Under the pieces are notes generated by a model that ran no database searches, was not told the DNA's origin, and was given only the letters and a program-made list of their open reading frames with translations. Positions 54,812-63,941 of a stretch of DNA of 64,000 nt are shown piece after piece. Origin of the DNA: Gammaproteobacteria bacterium (GTDB taxonomy: Bacteria > Pseudomonadota > Gammaproteobacteria > Steroidobacterales > Foliamicaceae). The translations under genes and the position numbers were made by a program. Within the stretch, counting starts at the first letter, position 1. Each line of letters opens with the position of its first letter. Where the stretch lies: contig VXYS01000009.1 of NCBI GenBank assembly GCA_009845905.1, positions 124,001-188,000 of the forward strand, in the 5' to 3' direction.

Positions 54812-54862
54812 GGCGGACAGTGCCGCGTCAAACAGATACCTTCGTATCAGAGCCTTTCTCCT

Positions 54863-55126
54863 AGTGCCGTGTCAAGCTCATATTGCCGCATCAGAGCGGG
54901 CGTAGCGTGTCCCTGCAAGGCGCAGTCCGCAGGGAATACTGCCTGTATTGCCCAGGGCTGCAACGCCGCAGGGGCGCGCTACGCCCGCTCCCGAAGGGCG
55001 TGACTCCCCTGGCCCGTGGCCGCGTTGCGCCCCTGGGCAATGGAAGACACCATTCCCGGCGGGACGCGCCTTGCCACGAACCAGGGGAGACACGCTGATG
55101 CGGCAATATGAGCTTGACACGGCACT
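54863..55126. mobile_element. 264-bp palindromic MITE-like element
   Basis: The ends are a perfect 32-bp inverted repeat: agtgccgtgtcaagctcata at 54863 onward to 54894, and its complement at 55095-55126. The inside is also largely palindromic: AGCGGGCGTAGCG (54895-54907) pairs with CGCTACGCCCGCT near 54977, and tattgcccagggctgcaacg resembles the complement of the stretch near 55026-55042. There is no coding potential for a transposase, so it would need one supplied elsewhere. No clear target-site duplication is visible. Each end reads TTGACA outward. It fills most of the 353-nt gap between the TlpA-like gene and argS. Confidence 0.7.
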
Positions 55127-55204
55127 TGTCTTTCGGCCTCCGAAGTCTTCACCGGCAATGGTACGCCCTCCGCCCCAGAGCATAAAATTCACGGCCGTCC
55201 CGCG

Positions 55205-56947
55205 ATGAAGAAAGCGCTCAGCAAACTCCTTGAACAGGCCCTGCTCCCGGTAGCCGGGGAACACGCCGGCCGGTTGCGGCATGCGGGGCTGGAACAGGCC
55301 CGGGATGCGCGCAATGGGCACTATGCCTCGAGCGCCGCGATGCAACTTGCCGGCCGGCTCAAGCGTCCGCCGGCGGACATTGCCGAAGAGATTGCCGCGG
55401 GACTTTCGCAGCATTCGCTGATCGGACGCGTCGAGACCGCCGGGCCCGGATTCATCAACATCTGGCTGGATCCCGAAGCACTGCAGGCCGAACTCGGCCG
55501 AATTGTTGCGGACGGCGAGGCCTATGGGTCCAGCGATCTCGGCGCGGGACGGAAGGTGCTGGTGGAATTCGTCTCCGCCAATCCCACCGGGCCCCTGCAC
55601 GTGGGGCATGGCCGGCTCGCGGCGGTCGGCGACTGCCTGGCGAGCCTCCTTGAAGCCACCGGCCACGAAGTCTGGCGCGAGTACTACGTCAACGATGCCG
55701 GGCGGCAGCTGGCGGTGCTGGGTCTCTCCGTGTGGCTGCGGATGGTGCAGCGCGAGAACGACGGCGCGCGGTTTCCCGACGGCGCGTACCGGGGCGAGTA
55801 CGTTCTTGACCTGGCAAGACGCATGGCCGGCGAGTTGCCGGAAGCGGCCGAGGCGGCGCGGAAAGGGATGGAATGGCCGAAAGACGAACCGCCGGACGGC
55901 AAGGACGCCGACGGATACGTGGACGCACTCGTCAACGCCGCGCGCGAAACCCTGGGCGACGAACTGTTCGTCGACATCGGCCGCCTGGCGGGCGAATGGG
56001 TGCTGGACGACATTCGCGACGATCTCAATCAGTTCGGCGTGCAGTTCGATCACTGGCAGTCCGAGCGCGAACTGGTGACGGGCGGAGAAATCGACGCCTG
56101 CCTGAAGAGACTCGCCGGCGTCACCTACCGGCGCGACGGCGCACTGTGGTTTCCCGCGGAAAAATACGGCGACGAGAAGGACCGCGTGGTGGTTCGGGCC
56201 GACGGCCGCAGCACCTATTTCGCGTCCGACATCGCCTATCATTACGGCAAGCGCAAGCGTGGCGCGGACGTGCTGCTCGACGTGCTCGGCGCGGACCACC
56301 ACGGCTATGTCGGACGCGTGCGGGCCGGTCTCGAGGCGCTGGGCGAACCGCCCTCGAGCCTGGAAGTCCGGCTGGTGCAGTTCGTGGCCCTGTACCGCGG
56401 CGGCGAACGGGTGGCCATGTCCACCCGCGGCGGCGAGTTCGAGACCCTGCGGAACCTGCGCGAGGAAGTGGGCGTGGACGCGGCGCGCTTCTTCTACGTA
56501 TCCCGGGCAGGAGAACAGCATCTTGATTTCGACCTCGATCTCGCCAGGAAGCAGTCCAACGACAATCCGGTCTATTACGTGCAATATGCCCACGCGCGCG
56601 TTGCCAGCCTGTTCGAAAAGATGCAGGCGCGAGGCATGGACTTCAGCCAGGATGAGGGCGCGGAGCACGCCAGCCTGCTTGAGCACCCGCGGGAGATCGA
56701 CCTGATGCTGGCGCTGGCGCGGCTGCCCGAGACCGTGGAGCAGGCAGCCGTGCAACGGGCGCCGCAGGTGCTGGCGCATTACCTGATCGGCCTGGCCCAG
56801 GCCTTCCACGGCTGGTACAACCACTGCAAGGTGCTGGACGCCGAATCCGGCCTGCGCGGTGCGCGGCTGCTGCTGGCGCAAGCCAGCGGCCAGGTCCTGC
56901 GCAACGGGCTGGGATTGCTGGGCGTATCCGCGCCGAGGAGCATGTAG
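55205..56947 (+). CDS. argS: Arginyl-tRNA synthetase
   Basis: A 580-residue class I synthetase of full length. The N-terminal Add-1 domain is followed by the HIGH-type motif in SANPTGPLHVGHGRLAAVGD and, later, VAMSTRGGEFETL in place of KMSKS, as usual for ArgRS. The C-terminal DALR anticodon-binding region has DLMLALARLPETVEQAAVQR. ATG at 55205 fits the homologous length. A SPOR-domain gene begins 2 nt after its stop, an arrangement common in gammaproteobacteria. The gene is essential. Confidence 0.96.
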   Translation: MKKALSKLLEQALLPVAGEHAGRLRHAGLEQARDARNGHYASSAAMQLAGRLKRPPADIAEEIAAGLSQHSLIGRVETAGPGFINIWLDPEALQAELGRIVADGEAYGSSDLGAGRKVLVEFVSANPTGPLHVGHGRLAAVGDCLASLLEATGHEVWREYYVNDAGRQLAVLGLSVWLRMVQRENDGARFPDGAYRGEYVLDLARRMAGELPEAAEAARKGMEWPKDEPPDGKDADGYVDALVNAARETLGDELFVDIGRLAGEWVLDDIRDDLNQFGVQFDHWQSERELVTGGEIDACLKRLAGVTYRRDGALWFPAEKYGDEKDRVVVRADGRSTYFASDIAYHYGKRKRGADVLLDVLGADHHGYVGRVRAGLEALGEPPSSLEVRLVQFVALYRGGERVAMSTRGGEFETLRNLREEVGVDAARFFYVSRAGEQHLDFDLDLARKQSNDNPVYYVQYAHARVASLFEKMQARGMDFSQDEGAEHASLLEHPREIDLMLALARLPETVEQAAVQRAPQVLAHYLIGLAQAFHGWYNHCKVLDAESGLRGARLLLAQASGQVLRNGLGLLGVSAPRSM

Positions 56948-56949
56948 GC

Positions 56950-57576
56950 ATGGCAAGGAACAAGAAATCCGGCTCCGGCGGCTGGCGCGGGGGCCAATTC
57001 GTGGCGGGAATCGTGGTGGGCCTGGTTCTGGGCCTTTGGGGCTACCCCATGTTCAGCGAGTGGTGGTCGCAGCCTTCGTCGGGCACGCCGGCGGACAATC
57101 CGTCGTCTTCTCCAACCTTCGATTTCTACGATATTCTCGAGCGTGGCGAGGAGGTCGTCGAGGAGACCCTGGCTTCCAGGCCGGAGCCGGCCGCAGAACC
57201 TGCGGCTGCGGAACCCGCCGGCGGGGCGCCCGCGTCCGAGTCCGTTCCGGAAACGGTGGCTTCGACCGACACCGAGCCTGCCGCGCCGCAGGTTACGGAT
57301 ACGGAGCCGGAACCCCCGGCGCCCGATCCGGTGGATACGCCGGGCATGTACGTCCTGCAGATGGGCGCGTTCGTCCGCCAGACCGAAGCCGAGTCGCTGA
57401 AGGCCAGGCTGGCGCTGGTGGGCATGACGGCACGCATTCAGCCGGTGATGGTCGACCGGCAAACCTATTACCGCGTCCGGATCGGTCCCACCGACGATCT
57501 CGTGCAGCTGAACGCGGACCGCGCGCGGCTGCAGCAACATCGATTCGACTCCATCCTGCTGAAGCTGGTCCAATAG
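56950..57576 (+). CDS. SPOR-domain protein (FtsN-like)
   Basis: A 208-residue inner-membrane protein. A cytoplasmic basic tail (MARNKKSGSGGWRGGQF) and one membrane span (VAGIVVGLVLGLWGYPMF) are followed by a Pro/Glu/Ala-rich periplasmic linker and a C-terminal SPOR domain (about 133-208) with YVLQMGAFVRQTEAESLK and YYRVRIGP. SPOR domains bind denuded peptidoglycan at the division site, so a role like FtsN is likely. It starts 2 nt after argS and is probably cotranscribed. The hslVU genes that often follow are absent here. Confidence 0.87.
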   Translation: MARNKKSGSGGWRGGQFVAGIVVGLVLGLWGYPMFSEWWSQPSSGTPADNPSSSPTFDFYDILERGEEVVEETLASRPEPAAEPAAAEPAGGAPASESVPETVASTDTEPAAPQVTDTEPEPPAPDPVDTPGMYVLQMGAFVRQTEAESLKARLALVGMTARIQPVMVDRQTYYRVRIGPTDDLVQLNADRARLQQHRFDSILLKLVQ

Positions 57577-57578
57577 CG

Positions 57579-58643
57579 TTGATTTCCGCCTCAAGGGCCC
57601 GCGCCTGCCGCGAGGCCATTCGACAAGGCTTCCCCTGGCGCGCCATTGCCGATACGCCCACGCCCGTGGACCGCCACGTCTCGCTGGCCGGGGAACTCGG
57701 CGCCCGCTCGGCCTGGATCAAGCGGGACGACATCAGCGGCGTAAAGCACGGCGGCAACAAGCTCAGAAAGCTCGAGTTCCTGCTGGCCGACGCGCTGGAG
57801 GGCGGTTACCGGGGCGTGCTGACCTACGGCGCCGTGGGATCCAACCATATTCTCTCCACCGCGCACGCCGCCCGCAGCCTCGGCCTCGATTGCTGCGGCA
57901 TCGTCCGTCCGCAGCCGCCCACTCCCTACGTCGAGGAAACGCTTCGCTGCCACCTCCTGCTGGGCACCCGGCTGGTGGCGGTAACCGACCCGGAGGCGAC
58001 CGAGCGGGAGCGGGAACGGATGCTGGCCGAAGGGGGCGCCTGGTACGAGGTGCCGCTGGGTGGCTCCTCGGCGCTGGGTTGCCTGGGTTACGTCTGCGGC
58101 GCGCTCGAACTGGCCGAACAGGTCAAGGCCGGCGAATGTCCCGCACCGGACCTGATATACCTGCCCTGCGGGTCTTCCGGCAGCACGCTGGGACTCGACC
58201 TGGGACTTTCGCTGGCCGGGCTGCCCACGCGCATGGTGGCGGCCCGCGTAGTGTCCGAAAGCATGATGCCGATGAGCAGAGTCCGTTCGCTGGCGGGGCA
58301 ATTGAGACAACTGCTGGACGGCGTCTGCCCCTTGCCGGAAGACGAGCCCCTGAGCCGCGTGGAGTTTCGCACCGAGTTTCTGGGTACGGGCTACGCGCTG
58401 CCCACCGACGAGGCGCTGGCGGCAATCGAATTCATGAAGCAGGAAACGAACACGCAGTTGGAGTACACGTACTCGGGGAAGGGCGCTGCGGCCATGCTGA
58501 GCGACGGACGCAAGGGACGCCACAAGGACCTGAACGTGCTGTTCTGGAACACCTACAACTCGCGGCCCGCGCCCGCCGGCCTGCCGCCCCTGATTCGCGA
58601 AGGGTTGCCCGAGGTCATCCGGGCGAGTCTGCCGCCGGCCTAG
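57579..58643 (+). CDS. PLP-dependent D-cysteine desulfhydrase / ACC deaminase family enzyme
   Basis: A 354-residue tryptophan-synthase-beta-type PLP protein. The PLP lysine lies in GVKHGGNKLRKLEFLLADAL, with YGAVGSNHILSTAHAARSLG and LPCGSSGSTLGLDLGL as family blocks. Members deaminate D-cysteine or 1-aminocyclopropane-1-carboxylate; deciding residues cannot be read with certainty, and D-cysteine desulfhydrase is the commoner role. Start is TTG at 57579-57581, 2 nt past the SPOR gene stop; no ATG is available before conserved sequence. A TSUP permease follows 25 nt later, which would fit export of sulfur products. Confidence 0.83.
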   Translation: MISASRARACREAIRQGFPWRAIADTPTPVDRHVSLAGELGARSAWIKRDDISGVKHGGNKLRKLEFLLADALEGGYRGVLTYGAVGSNHILSTAHAARSLGLDCCGIVRPQPPTPYVEETLRCHLLLGTRLVAVTDPEATERERERMLAEGGAWYEVPLGGSSALGCLGYVCGALELAEQVKAGECPAPDLIYLPCGSSGSTLGLDLGLSLAGLPTRMVAARVVSESMMPMSRVRSLAGQLRQLLDGVCPLPEDEPLSRVEFRTEFLGTGYALPTDEALAAIEFMKQETNTQLEYTYSGKGAAAMLSDGRKGRHKDLNVLFWNTYNSRPAPAGLPPLIREGLPEVIRASLPPA

Positions 58644-58668
58644 CCTGCATATTGCAGCTGTCCGCGCC

Positions 58669-59424
58669 GTGAGCGACTCGCTGCCCCCGGAATTTCTGCC
58701 GCTGCTGGCTCTGGCGGGCTGCGCGGCGGGTTTTCTGAACGTAATGGCGGGCGGCGGTTCGCTGCTTACGCTCCCGGTACTGCTGCTGGCCGGCGTACCG
58801 GCGCCGATCGCCAACGGGACCCTGCGCATATCCATCGTCGCCCAGAACCTGGTGGCGCTGGGCACCTTCCGTCGTCACGGTTTCAGCGAACTGAAGCAAG
58901 CGCTGTTCCTGTCGCTGTTCGCCTGCGCCGGCGCGGTGGGCGGCGCGTTGCTGGGCGTGCGGATGAGCGGGCCGTGGTTTGACCGCATCGTGGTTCTGAC
59001 GATGGTGGTCTGCACGCTGCTGATCCTGCGTCGCGGGAAGACCGGGAAGGCGCCGGCGCCGGGTCCCGGCCGCCGCTGGCTGGGTTACGCGGCCCTGGTG
59101 TTTGCCGGCGCCTGGGGCGGCTTTATCCAGGTGGGCGTGGGGTTCCTGCTGATGCCCGCGCTCAATCGCATTCTCGGCATGGACCTGGTGCGCGTGAACA
59201 TGTACAAGGTCGTGATCATCCTGCCGTACACGATCCTGGCGCTGGCGATCTTTGCCTGGCAATCGGAAATTCTGTGGCTGGCGGGCCTGGCGCTGGCGCT
59301 CGGCAACTCCACCGGGGGATGGCTGGGCGCGCGGCTTACCGTCTCCAGGGGAGAGCCGCTGATTCGCGCCGTTTTCCTCGTCGCCGTCGCGGCGATGGCC
59401 GCCAGCCTGCTCCTTCGCGGTTAA
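58669..59424 (+). CDS. TSUP (TauE/SafE) family permease
   Basis: A 251-residue, 7-8-span membrane protein of the TauE/SafE family. The N-terminal GFLNVMAGGGSLLTLPVLLL and the repeat-half sequence GAWGGFIQVGVGFLLMPAL are typical. The family moves sulfite, sulfoacetate or other small organo-sulfur anions. Start is GTG 25 nt after the PLP enzyme stop, so cotranscription is likely; if that enzyme releases sulfide, this protein might export a sulfur product. The stop overlaps the convergent DUF4390 gene by 4 nt. Confidence 0.88.
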   Translation: MSDSLPPEFLPLLALAGCAAGFLNVMAGGGSLLTLPVLLLAGVPAPIANGTLRISIVAQNLVALGTFRRHGFSELKQALFLSLFACAGAVGGALLGVRMSGPWFDRIVVLTMVVCTLLILRRGKTGKAPAPGPGRRWLGYAALVFAGAWGGFIQVGVGFLLMPALNRILGMDLVRVNMYKVVIILPYTILALAIFAWQSEILWLAGLALALGNSTGGWLGARLTVSRGEPLIRAVFLVAVAAMAASLLLRG

Positions 59425-60014
59425 GGCGTTACGGACCAGGTATAGGTTTGGCTGCGCAAGAAGAGGCCGAATCCAAGGCGGCCGGTCACGTTTCGGCTCC
59501 ACCAACCCGATTCGTCCGGAAACAGCCGTGCCTGCACGGAGAAAGTATGCGGTTCTCCCGGCTGAAGTTCATCCTGTCCGACCAGGGGCTGATCGGCCAC
59601 GTAGCCGATCTTGCGCAGGGCGGAGAACATCGTCGCGAATTCCGCGCGGGCGTCGGCTGACGGGGAACTGACGACAAAGCGTTCGGCCTCGCGGTCGAAT
59701 TCGAGGTAAACGGTGCGCACCACCAGGGTCAGCTGACTGTCGGGAATCACGGGCCTTGGCCGGGCGACGGCGAACTCCACCTCGACCCTCAGCCTCAGTC
59801 CCGCGCGCAAGAGCCGCTCGGCCTCGTCATCCAGCTCGATGTCCACCCGCGTGGTAACCAGCCAGCTGTCTCCGTCCGCGCGCGCATAAGCCAGGCGCAC
59901 GTCAAGCTCCGAAGCCTGCGCCGCCAGTGGAAGACAGATCAGGCACAGCAGCGCAAGACCGCGCCGGCGGCCGGGCGAATCAGCGAATCTGAAGCGGCTT
60001 CTCAAGCAGCGCAT
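59421..60014 (-). CDS. DUF4390 family secreted protein
   Basis: A 197-residue protein with a Sec signal peptide (GLALLCLICLPLAAQA) and a beta-rich mature part: ELDVRLAYARADGDSWLVTT, LRVEVEFAVARPRP and the C-terminal SRNVTGRLGFGLFLRSQTY. It matches DUF4390, whose genes usually sit directly behind rsmB in gammaproteobacteria, often followed by the NtrY/NtrX pair, which is not present here. The ATG lies 35 nt inside the rsmB 3' end. The function is unknown. Confidence 0.82.
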   Translation of the reverse strand: MRCLRSRFRFADSPGRRRGLALLCLICLPLAAQASELDVRLAYARADGDSWLVTTRVDIELDDEAERLLRAGLRLRVEVEFAVARPRPVIPDSQLTLVVRTVYLEFDREAERFVVSSPSADARAEFATMFSALRKIGYVADQPLVGQDELQPGEPHTFSVQARLFPDESGWWSRNVTGRLGFGLFLRSQTYTWSVTP

Positions 60015-61317
60015 TGAAATGTCCGTCGGCGCAACGCCTCCCGGGCAATGTGTGATAGCCGTGTCGCGCCAAGGGCAGCGCCCATCCCCCGGTGACGCCG
60101 CCGCAACTCCTCACTTCACGGGCCAGGCCCCTATTTTCGCCCAGAAAGCGCCGGATTACATCAACGGTTTCTTCCGGCAACACCGAGCAAACGCTGTACA
60201 AGAGGCGCCCGCCGGGCTTTAGCAGCGGCCAGAGGCTTTCGAGCAGCCGTCCCTGCGCGCGGGCGAAAGGCGCAATGTCGTCATCGCGGCGCAGGTGCTT
60301 GATGTCCGGATGGCGGCGAATGACGCCGATTGTCGAACAGGGTGCGTCGAGCAGAATGCGGTCGAAAGCGACACCGTCGAACCATTCCCGGGGACGCAAG
60401 GCGTCGCCGCGACGAACGGTGGCGTTCAATCCGAGCCGTGCGAGATTCTCTTCAAGCCGCGCGAGCCTTTCGCCGTCGACATCCAGCGCCACCAGCTCGC
60501 CCGGTTCCGGACACAACTCCAGCAATTGCGCGGTCTTGCCGCCGGGCGCCGCGCAGGCGTCCAGGACCCGCATGCCGGGACGAACGCCGAGCAGTGGCGC
60601 CGCCAGCTGCGCGCCGGCGTCCTGAACCGACACCAGGCCCTCGGCAAAACCGGGCACATCCCGCACCGGAACGGGAGGATCGAGCTGCAACGCGCCCGGC
60701 AGATCGTCGGGCAGGACGAAACGCCACGGGCCGGCGCCGGTGGCCTGCGCCCGGTAGGCCTTGCGCCCGATTCTTGCGCGATTGACCCGCAGCCACATCG
60801 GCGGCTTGCGGTTGCCGGCCCGCAGAATCGAACGCCAGTGGCCCGGCCATGCGGCCTGCAATCGGCGGATCAGCCACCCGGGATGCGAGTAGCGCCCTTC
60901 GAGGCTTCGGTCGGTCGCCTTTTCCAGTCGATGGCTTTCGCGCAGATAGCGGCGCAGGATTGCGTTGACCGCGCGCGCCCGGGCCGGGCCGAGCAGCGCC
61001 TTGCCCGCGGAAACGCAGGAACTCACGGCGGCATGGTCCGGTATCCGCGTGCGGACAAGCTGGAACAGCCCGACGGACAGAAGCGCGCCAAGCTTGCCGG
61101 ACGGACGCGGCCGCTCCATCAGTCTTTCCAGCAACTGCGCGTGCCGATGGTGCCAGCGCAGCGCGCCCAGCGCCAGTTCCGAGGCCAGCGCCCGCCGCTC
61201 GGGCGTCAGTTCCGAATACCCGGCCGCGTCAAGCGCGCGAGGGTAGCTCCGTCCCTGCAGCACGCCATGTACGGCCAGCGCGCTTACCCGCCGGGGACCG
61301 GCGCCGGTTCCGCTCAC
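59980..61317 (-). CDS. rsmB: 16S rRNA (cytosine-967-C5)-methyltransferase
   Basis: A 445-residue RsmB protein. An N-terminal NusB-like RNA-binding domain (SELALGALRWHHRHAQLLER) is followed by the methyltransferase: SVQDAGAQLAAPLLG, VLDACAAPGGKTAQLLEL (SAM motif I), LLDAPCSTIGVIRRHPDI and SVCSVLPEETVDVI, giving both cysteines of m5C enzymes. GTG at 61315-61317 overlaps the fmt stop (GTGA). The order def-fmt-rsmB-DUF4390 is standard for gammaproteobacteria. Confidence is high. Confidence 0.94.
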   Translation of the reverse strand: MSGTGAGPRRVSALAVHGVLQGRSYPRALDAAGYSELTPERRALASELALGALRWHHRHAQLLERLMERPRPSGKLGALLSVGLFQLVRTRIPDHAAVSSCVSAGKALLGPARARAVNAILRRYLRESHRLEKATDRSLEGRYSHPGWLIRRLQAAWPGHWRSILRAGNRKPPMWLRVNRARIGRKAYRAQATGAGPWRFVLPDDLPGALQLDPPVPVRDVPGFAEGLVSVQDAGAQLAAPLLGVRPGMRVLDACAAPGGKTAQLLELCPEPGELVALDVDGERLARLEENLARLGLNATVRRGDALRPREWFDGVAFDRILLDAPCSTIGVIRRHPDIKHLRRDDDIAPFARAQGRLLESLWPLLKPGGRLLYSVCSVLPEETVDVIRRFLGENRGLAREVRSCGGVTGGWALPLARHGYHTLPGRRCADGHFNALLEKPLQIR

Positions 61318-62249
61318 GTCAGTACCGCTCCGGCCAGAGGGGCGCCGCGCGCCGCGTCGCTTGCGGGCATGCGGCGGCGGCCCGGCAACTGGACCTCCAA
61401 CACCCGCAACACGCCGGAGACGGTCGCAACGTCCATCCCGTCGCGGGAAATACCAAGGACGCGACCCGGCTCGCCCGCGGAGCCATCCAATGCCTGCGCC
61501 TTCCAAAGGCGCAGCGGCCTGTCCTCCCACATCGCGTGCGCGACCGGCCAGGGATCGAAAGCGCGCACGCGGCGGGCAAGAGCTTCGGCCGGCCGGGTCC
61601 AGTCCAGGAGGCCCTGCCGTTTGGTGATCAGCGGCGCATAAGTGGACAGGACCGCATCCTGCGGAACCGCTTCAAGCTCACCGGCGAGGATTGCGGGAAG
61701 CTGCTCGAGCAGCAGATCGGCGCCCAGCCGGGCCAGGCGCCGCTCCAGGGCCCCTGTGGTCTCATGCGGTTCAATGCGGGTGCGCCGGGCCGCCAGCAGC
61801 GGGCCCGTGTCCAGGCCGGTATCCATTTGCATCAGCGTTACCCCGGTGTGGCCGTCGCCGGCCAGGATCGCCGCCGCTACCGGCGAGGCGCCGCGCCAGC
61901 GGGGCAGCAGCGACGCGTGAATGTTGACCGCGCCCAGCGCGCATGCATCGAGCGCGGCGGCCGGCAGGATCGATCCGTAAGCTGCAACCACCAGAAGGTC
62001 GGCGCCGAAGTCCTCAAGCTGCCGCGTCAGTGACGCGTCTTCCCAGTCTGCCGGCTGCAGCAGGGTCAGCCCGGCCTGCCGCGCCCATCTCTTGACCGGC
62101 GAGGCCGCGATCCTGCGACCGCGGCCGGCGGCGCGATCGGGCCGCGTGATTACGGCCGGAATGACATGGCCCGCGCCGTGCAGCGCGCGCAGCGCTGCCA
62201 GCGCAAAATCCGGCGTGCCTGCAAACAGTAGCTTGGCAGGCGCGGTCAT
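61314..62249 (-). CDS. fmt: Methionyl-tRNA formyltransferase
   Basis: A 311-residue Fmt that formylates initiator Met-tRNA with 10-formyl-THF. The N-terminal LLFAGTPDFALAALRALH, the formate-binding NIHASLLPRWRGASP and LMQMDTGLDTGPLL are family blocks. The C-terminal domain has RVRAFDPWPVAHAMW. It is coupled to rsmB by a GTGA overlap at its end and follows def by 24 nt. The start ATG fits the homologous N-terminus. Confidence 0.95.
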   Translation of the reverse strand: MTAPAKLLFAGTPDFALAALRALHGAGHVIPAVITRPDRAAGRGRRIAASPVKRWARQAGLTLLQPADWEDASLTRQLEDFGADLLVVAAYGSILPAAALDACALGAVNIHASLLPRWRGASPVAAAILAGDGHTGVTLMQMDTGLDTGPLLAARRTRIEPHETTGALERRLARLGADLLLEQLPAILAGELEAVPQDAVLSTYAPLITKRQGLLDWTRPAEALARRVRAFDPWPVAHAMWEDRPLRLWKAQALDGSAGEPGRVLGISRDGMDVATVSGVLRVLEVQLPGRRRMPASDAARGAPLAGAVLT

Positions 62250-62273
62250 GGTGTAGCGACAGTGAAGGCCGCG

Positions 62274-62795
62274 CTAGAACTCCAGGACCGCCGGCTTGCC
62301 GGTGCGCTCGGCTTTCTCCAGGCGTTTGCGCAGCATGCGGCGCTTGAGCGGCGACAGATAGTCGATGAACAGCTTGCCGTCCAGGTGATCGATCTCGTGC
62401 TGAATGCAGATCGAAGCCAGTCCCTCCAGTTCCTCCTCCACCGGTTCCATTTCGGTCGTGTATGCCCGAACCTTCACCCGCTCGGCGCGCGGCACCTCGG
62501 CGGTGAACTCGGGCACCGACAGGCAACCCTCCTCGCTCACGATCTCGCCCTCGGAGGAAACGATCTCCGGATTGACATAGCAGCGAGGCGTGTCGCGTTC
62601 CTCCGAAACGTCCATGACCAGCACGCGCTCGGCGACGTTCACCTGGATCGCCGCAAGACCTACGCCCTTCGAGGCGTACATGGTCTCCAGCATGTCGTCG
62701 GCCAGGCGCCGCAACCGTTCGCCGGCCACCGCGACCGGCTTTGCCTTGCGGCGCAGCCGGCGGTCCGGGAAGGTCAGTACTCGCAGTTCCGCCAT
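62274..62795 (-). CDS. def: Peptide deformylase
   Basis: A 173-residue metal-dependent deformylase with all three motifs: GVGLAAIQVN, EEGCLSVPE (metal-binding Cys) and QHEIDHLDG (two His and Glu). It removes the formyl group of new proteins, complementing fmt downstream. ATG at 62793-62795 gives MAELRVLTFPDRRLR, the normal N-terminus. It is divergent from dprA across 60 nt. Confidence is high because motifs and synteny agree. Confidence 0.96.
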   Translation of the reverse strand: MAELRVLTFPDRRLRRKAKPVAVAGERLRRLADDMLETMYASKGVGLAAIQVNVAERVLVMDVSEERDTPRCYVNPEIVSSEGEIVSEEGCLSVPEFTAEVPRAERVKVRAYTTEMEPVEEELEGLASICIQHEIDHLDGKLFIDYLSPLKRRMLRKRLEKAERTGKPAVLEF

Positions 62796-62855
62796 CGGTA
62801 CGGTGTCAAGTTCGTGGATGTGGTATTTTCCCACAGTCACCAAAGGATGTCCCGC

Positions 62856-63941
62856 ATGGAAGCAAAACCCTGGATTACCCTCCAATTGTGTCCCGCGCTG
62901 TCGCCGTTGCTGCGGCGCAGGCTGCTCGAGCGCTACGGCCAGGCGCAGGCCGTCATTGCCGCACCGGGCGCCGAACTGCTCGAAGCGGGCGTGAAGCCGA
63001 CCGTTCTCAAATGGCTTCGGCAGCCGGACCCCGCCGTGATCGGCCCCTGTCTCGACTGGCTCGCCGGCGAGGACGCTCACGTGGTGCCGTTCACCGACGA
63101 ACGCTTTCCCCCGCTATTGCGCGAGATTGACGATCCGCCGGCGGCGCTGTTCGCCCTCGGACAGGTGGCCGCGCTGGCCGAACCGCAATTGGCGATCGTG
63201 GGAAGCCGCGCGGCAACGCCGCTGGGACGATCGACCGCAATGGACTTTTCCCGCTCGCTGGCGCGCCGCGGCCTGGCCATCGTCAGCGGGCTGGCGGAGG
63301 GCATTGATGCGGCCGCGCACGAAGCGGCCCTGGAGTGCGGCGGCATCACGGTCGGCGTCTGCGCCACGGGTCTGGACCGCGTCTATCCGCGGCGCAACGA
63401 GCAACTGGCGCGCCGCATAATCGCGAGCGGTGCATTGATCTCGGAAAATCCGCCGGGCATCGAACTGCAGCATTGGATGTTCCCGCGCCGCAACCGGATC
63501 ATCAGCGGCATGTCGGCGGGCGTCCTGGTTGTTGAAGCGGCCGCGCGCTCGGGGGCGCGCATTACGGCTCGCGCCGCGGCCGAGCAGGGCCGGGAGGTTT
63601 TCGCCGTGCCCGGCTCGATACACAGTCCGCAGTCGCGAGGCTGCCACGCACTGATCCGCGCGGGCGCCAAGCTGGTCGAGCGGCCCGGGGACGTGCTGGA
63701 AGAGTTGCCGGCCCTGCTGCAGATCGGCGGCGCGGAAGCGCCGGCGCAGGCGGCGCTCGAACCCGCTCCCGGAGAACTGCCTCTGGTGGGCGGGCTGCTG
63801 CGACAGGGACCCATGGGCATGGACGAACTCGTGCGCCGGACCGGGCTGGACGCGTCCGAGCTTTCCGCCGCGCTCACGCGCATGGAGCTCGAGGGCCGCG
63901 TGCATTCGCTGCCGGGCGGCCGGTTTCAATACGGCCGCTGA
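62856..63941 (+). CDS. dprA: DNA-processing protein DprA
   Basis: A 361-residue DprA/Smf. The Rossmann core has LAIVGSRAATPLGRS, IVSGLAEGIDAAAHEAALEC, ALISENPPG and FPRRNRIISGMSAGVLVVEA. A winged-helix C-terminal domain (GMDELVRRTGLDASELSAAL) is present, as in long DprA proteins. DprA loads RecA on incoming single-stranded DNA in transformation. ATG at 62856 has AAAGGA upstream; ATG 62847 is an alternative adding three residues. It is divergent from def, the usual arrangement. Confidence 0.93.
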   Translation: MEAKPWITLQLCPALSPLLRRRLLERYGQAQAVIAAPGAELLEAGVKPTVLKWLRQPDPAVIGPCLDWLAGEDAHVVPFTDERFPPLLREIDDPPAALFALGQVAALAEPQLAIVGSRAATPLGRSTAMDFSRSLARRGLAIVSGLAEGIDAAAHEAALECGGITVGVCATGLDRVYPRRNEQLARRIIASGALISENPPGIELQHWMFPRRNRIISGMSAGVLVVEAAARSGARITARAAAEQGREVFAVPGSIHSPQSRGCHALIRAGAKLVERPGDVLEELPALLQIGGAEAPAQAALEPAPGELPLVGGLLRQGPMGMDELVRRTGLDASELSAALTRMELEGRVHSLPGGRFQYGR

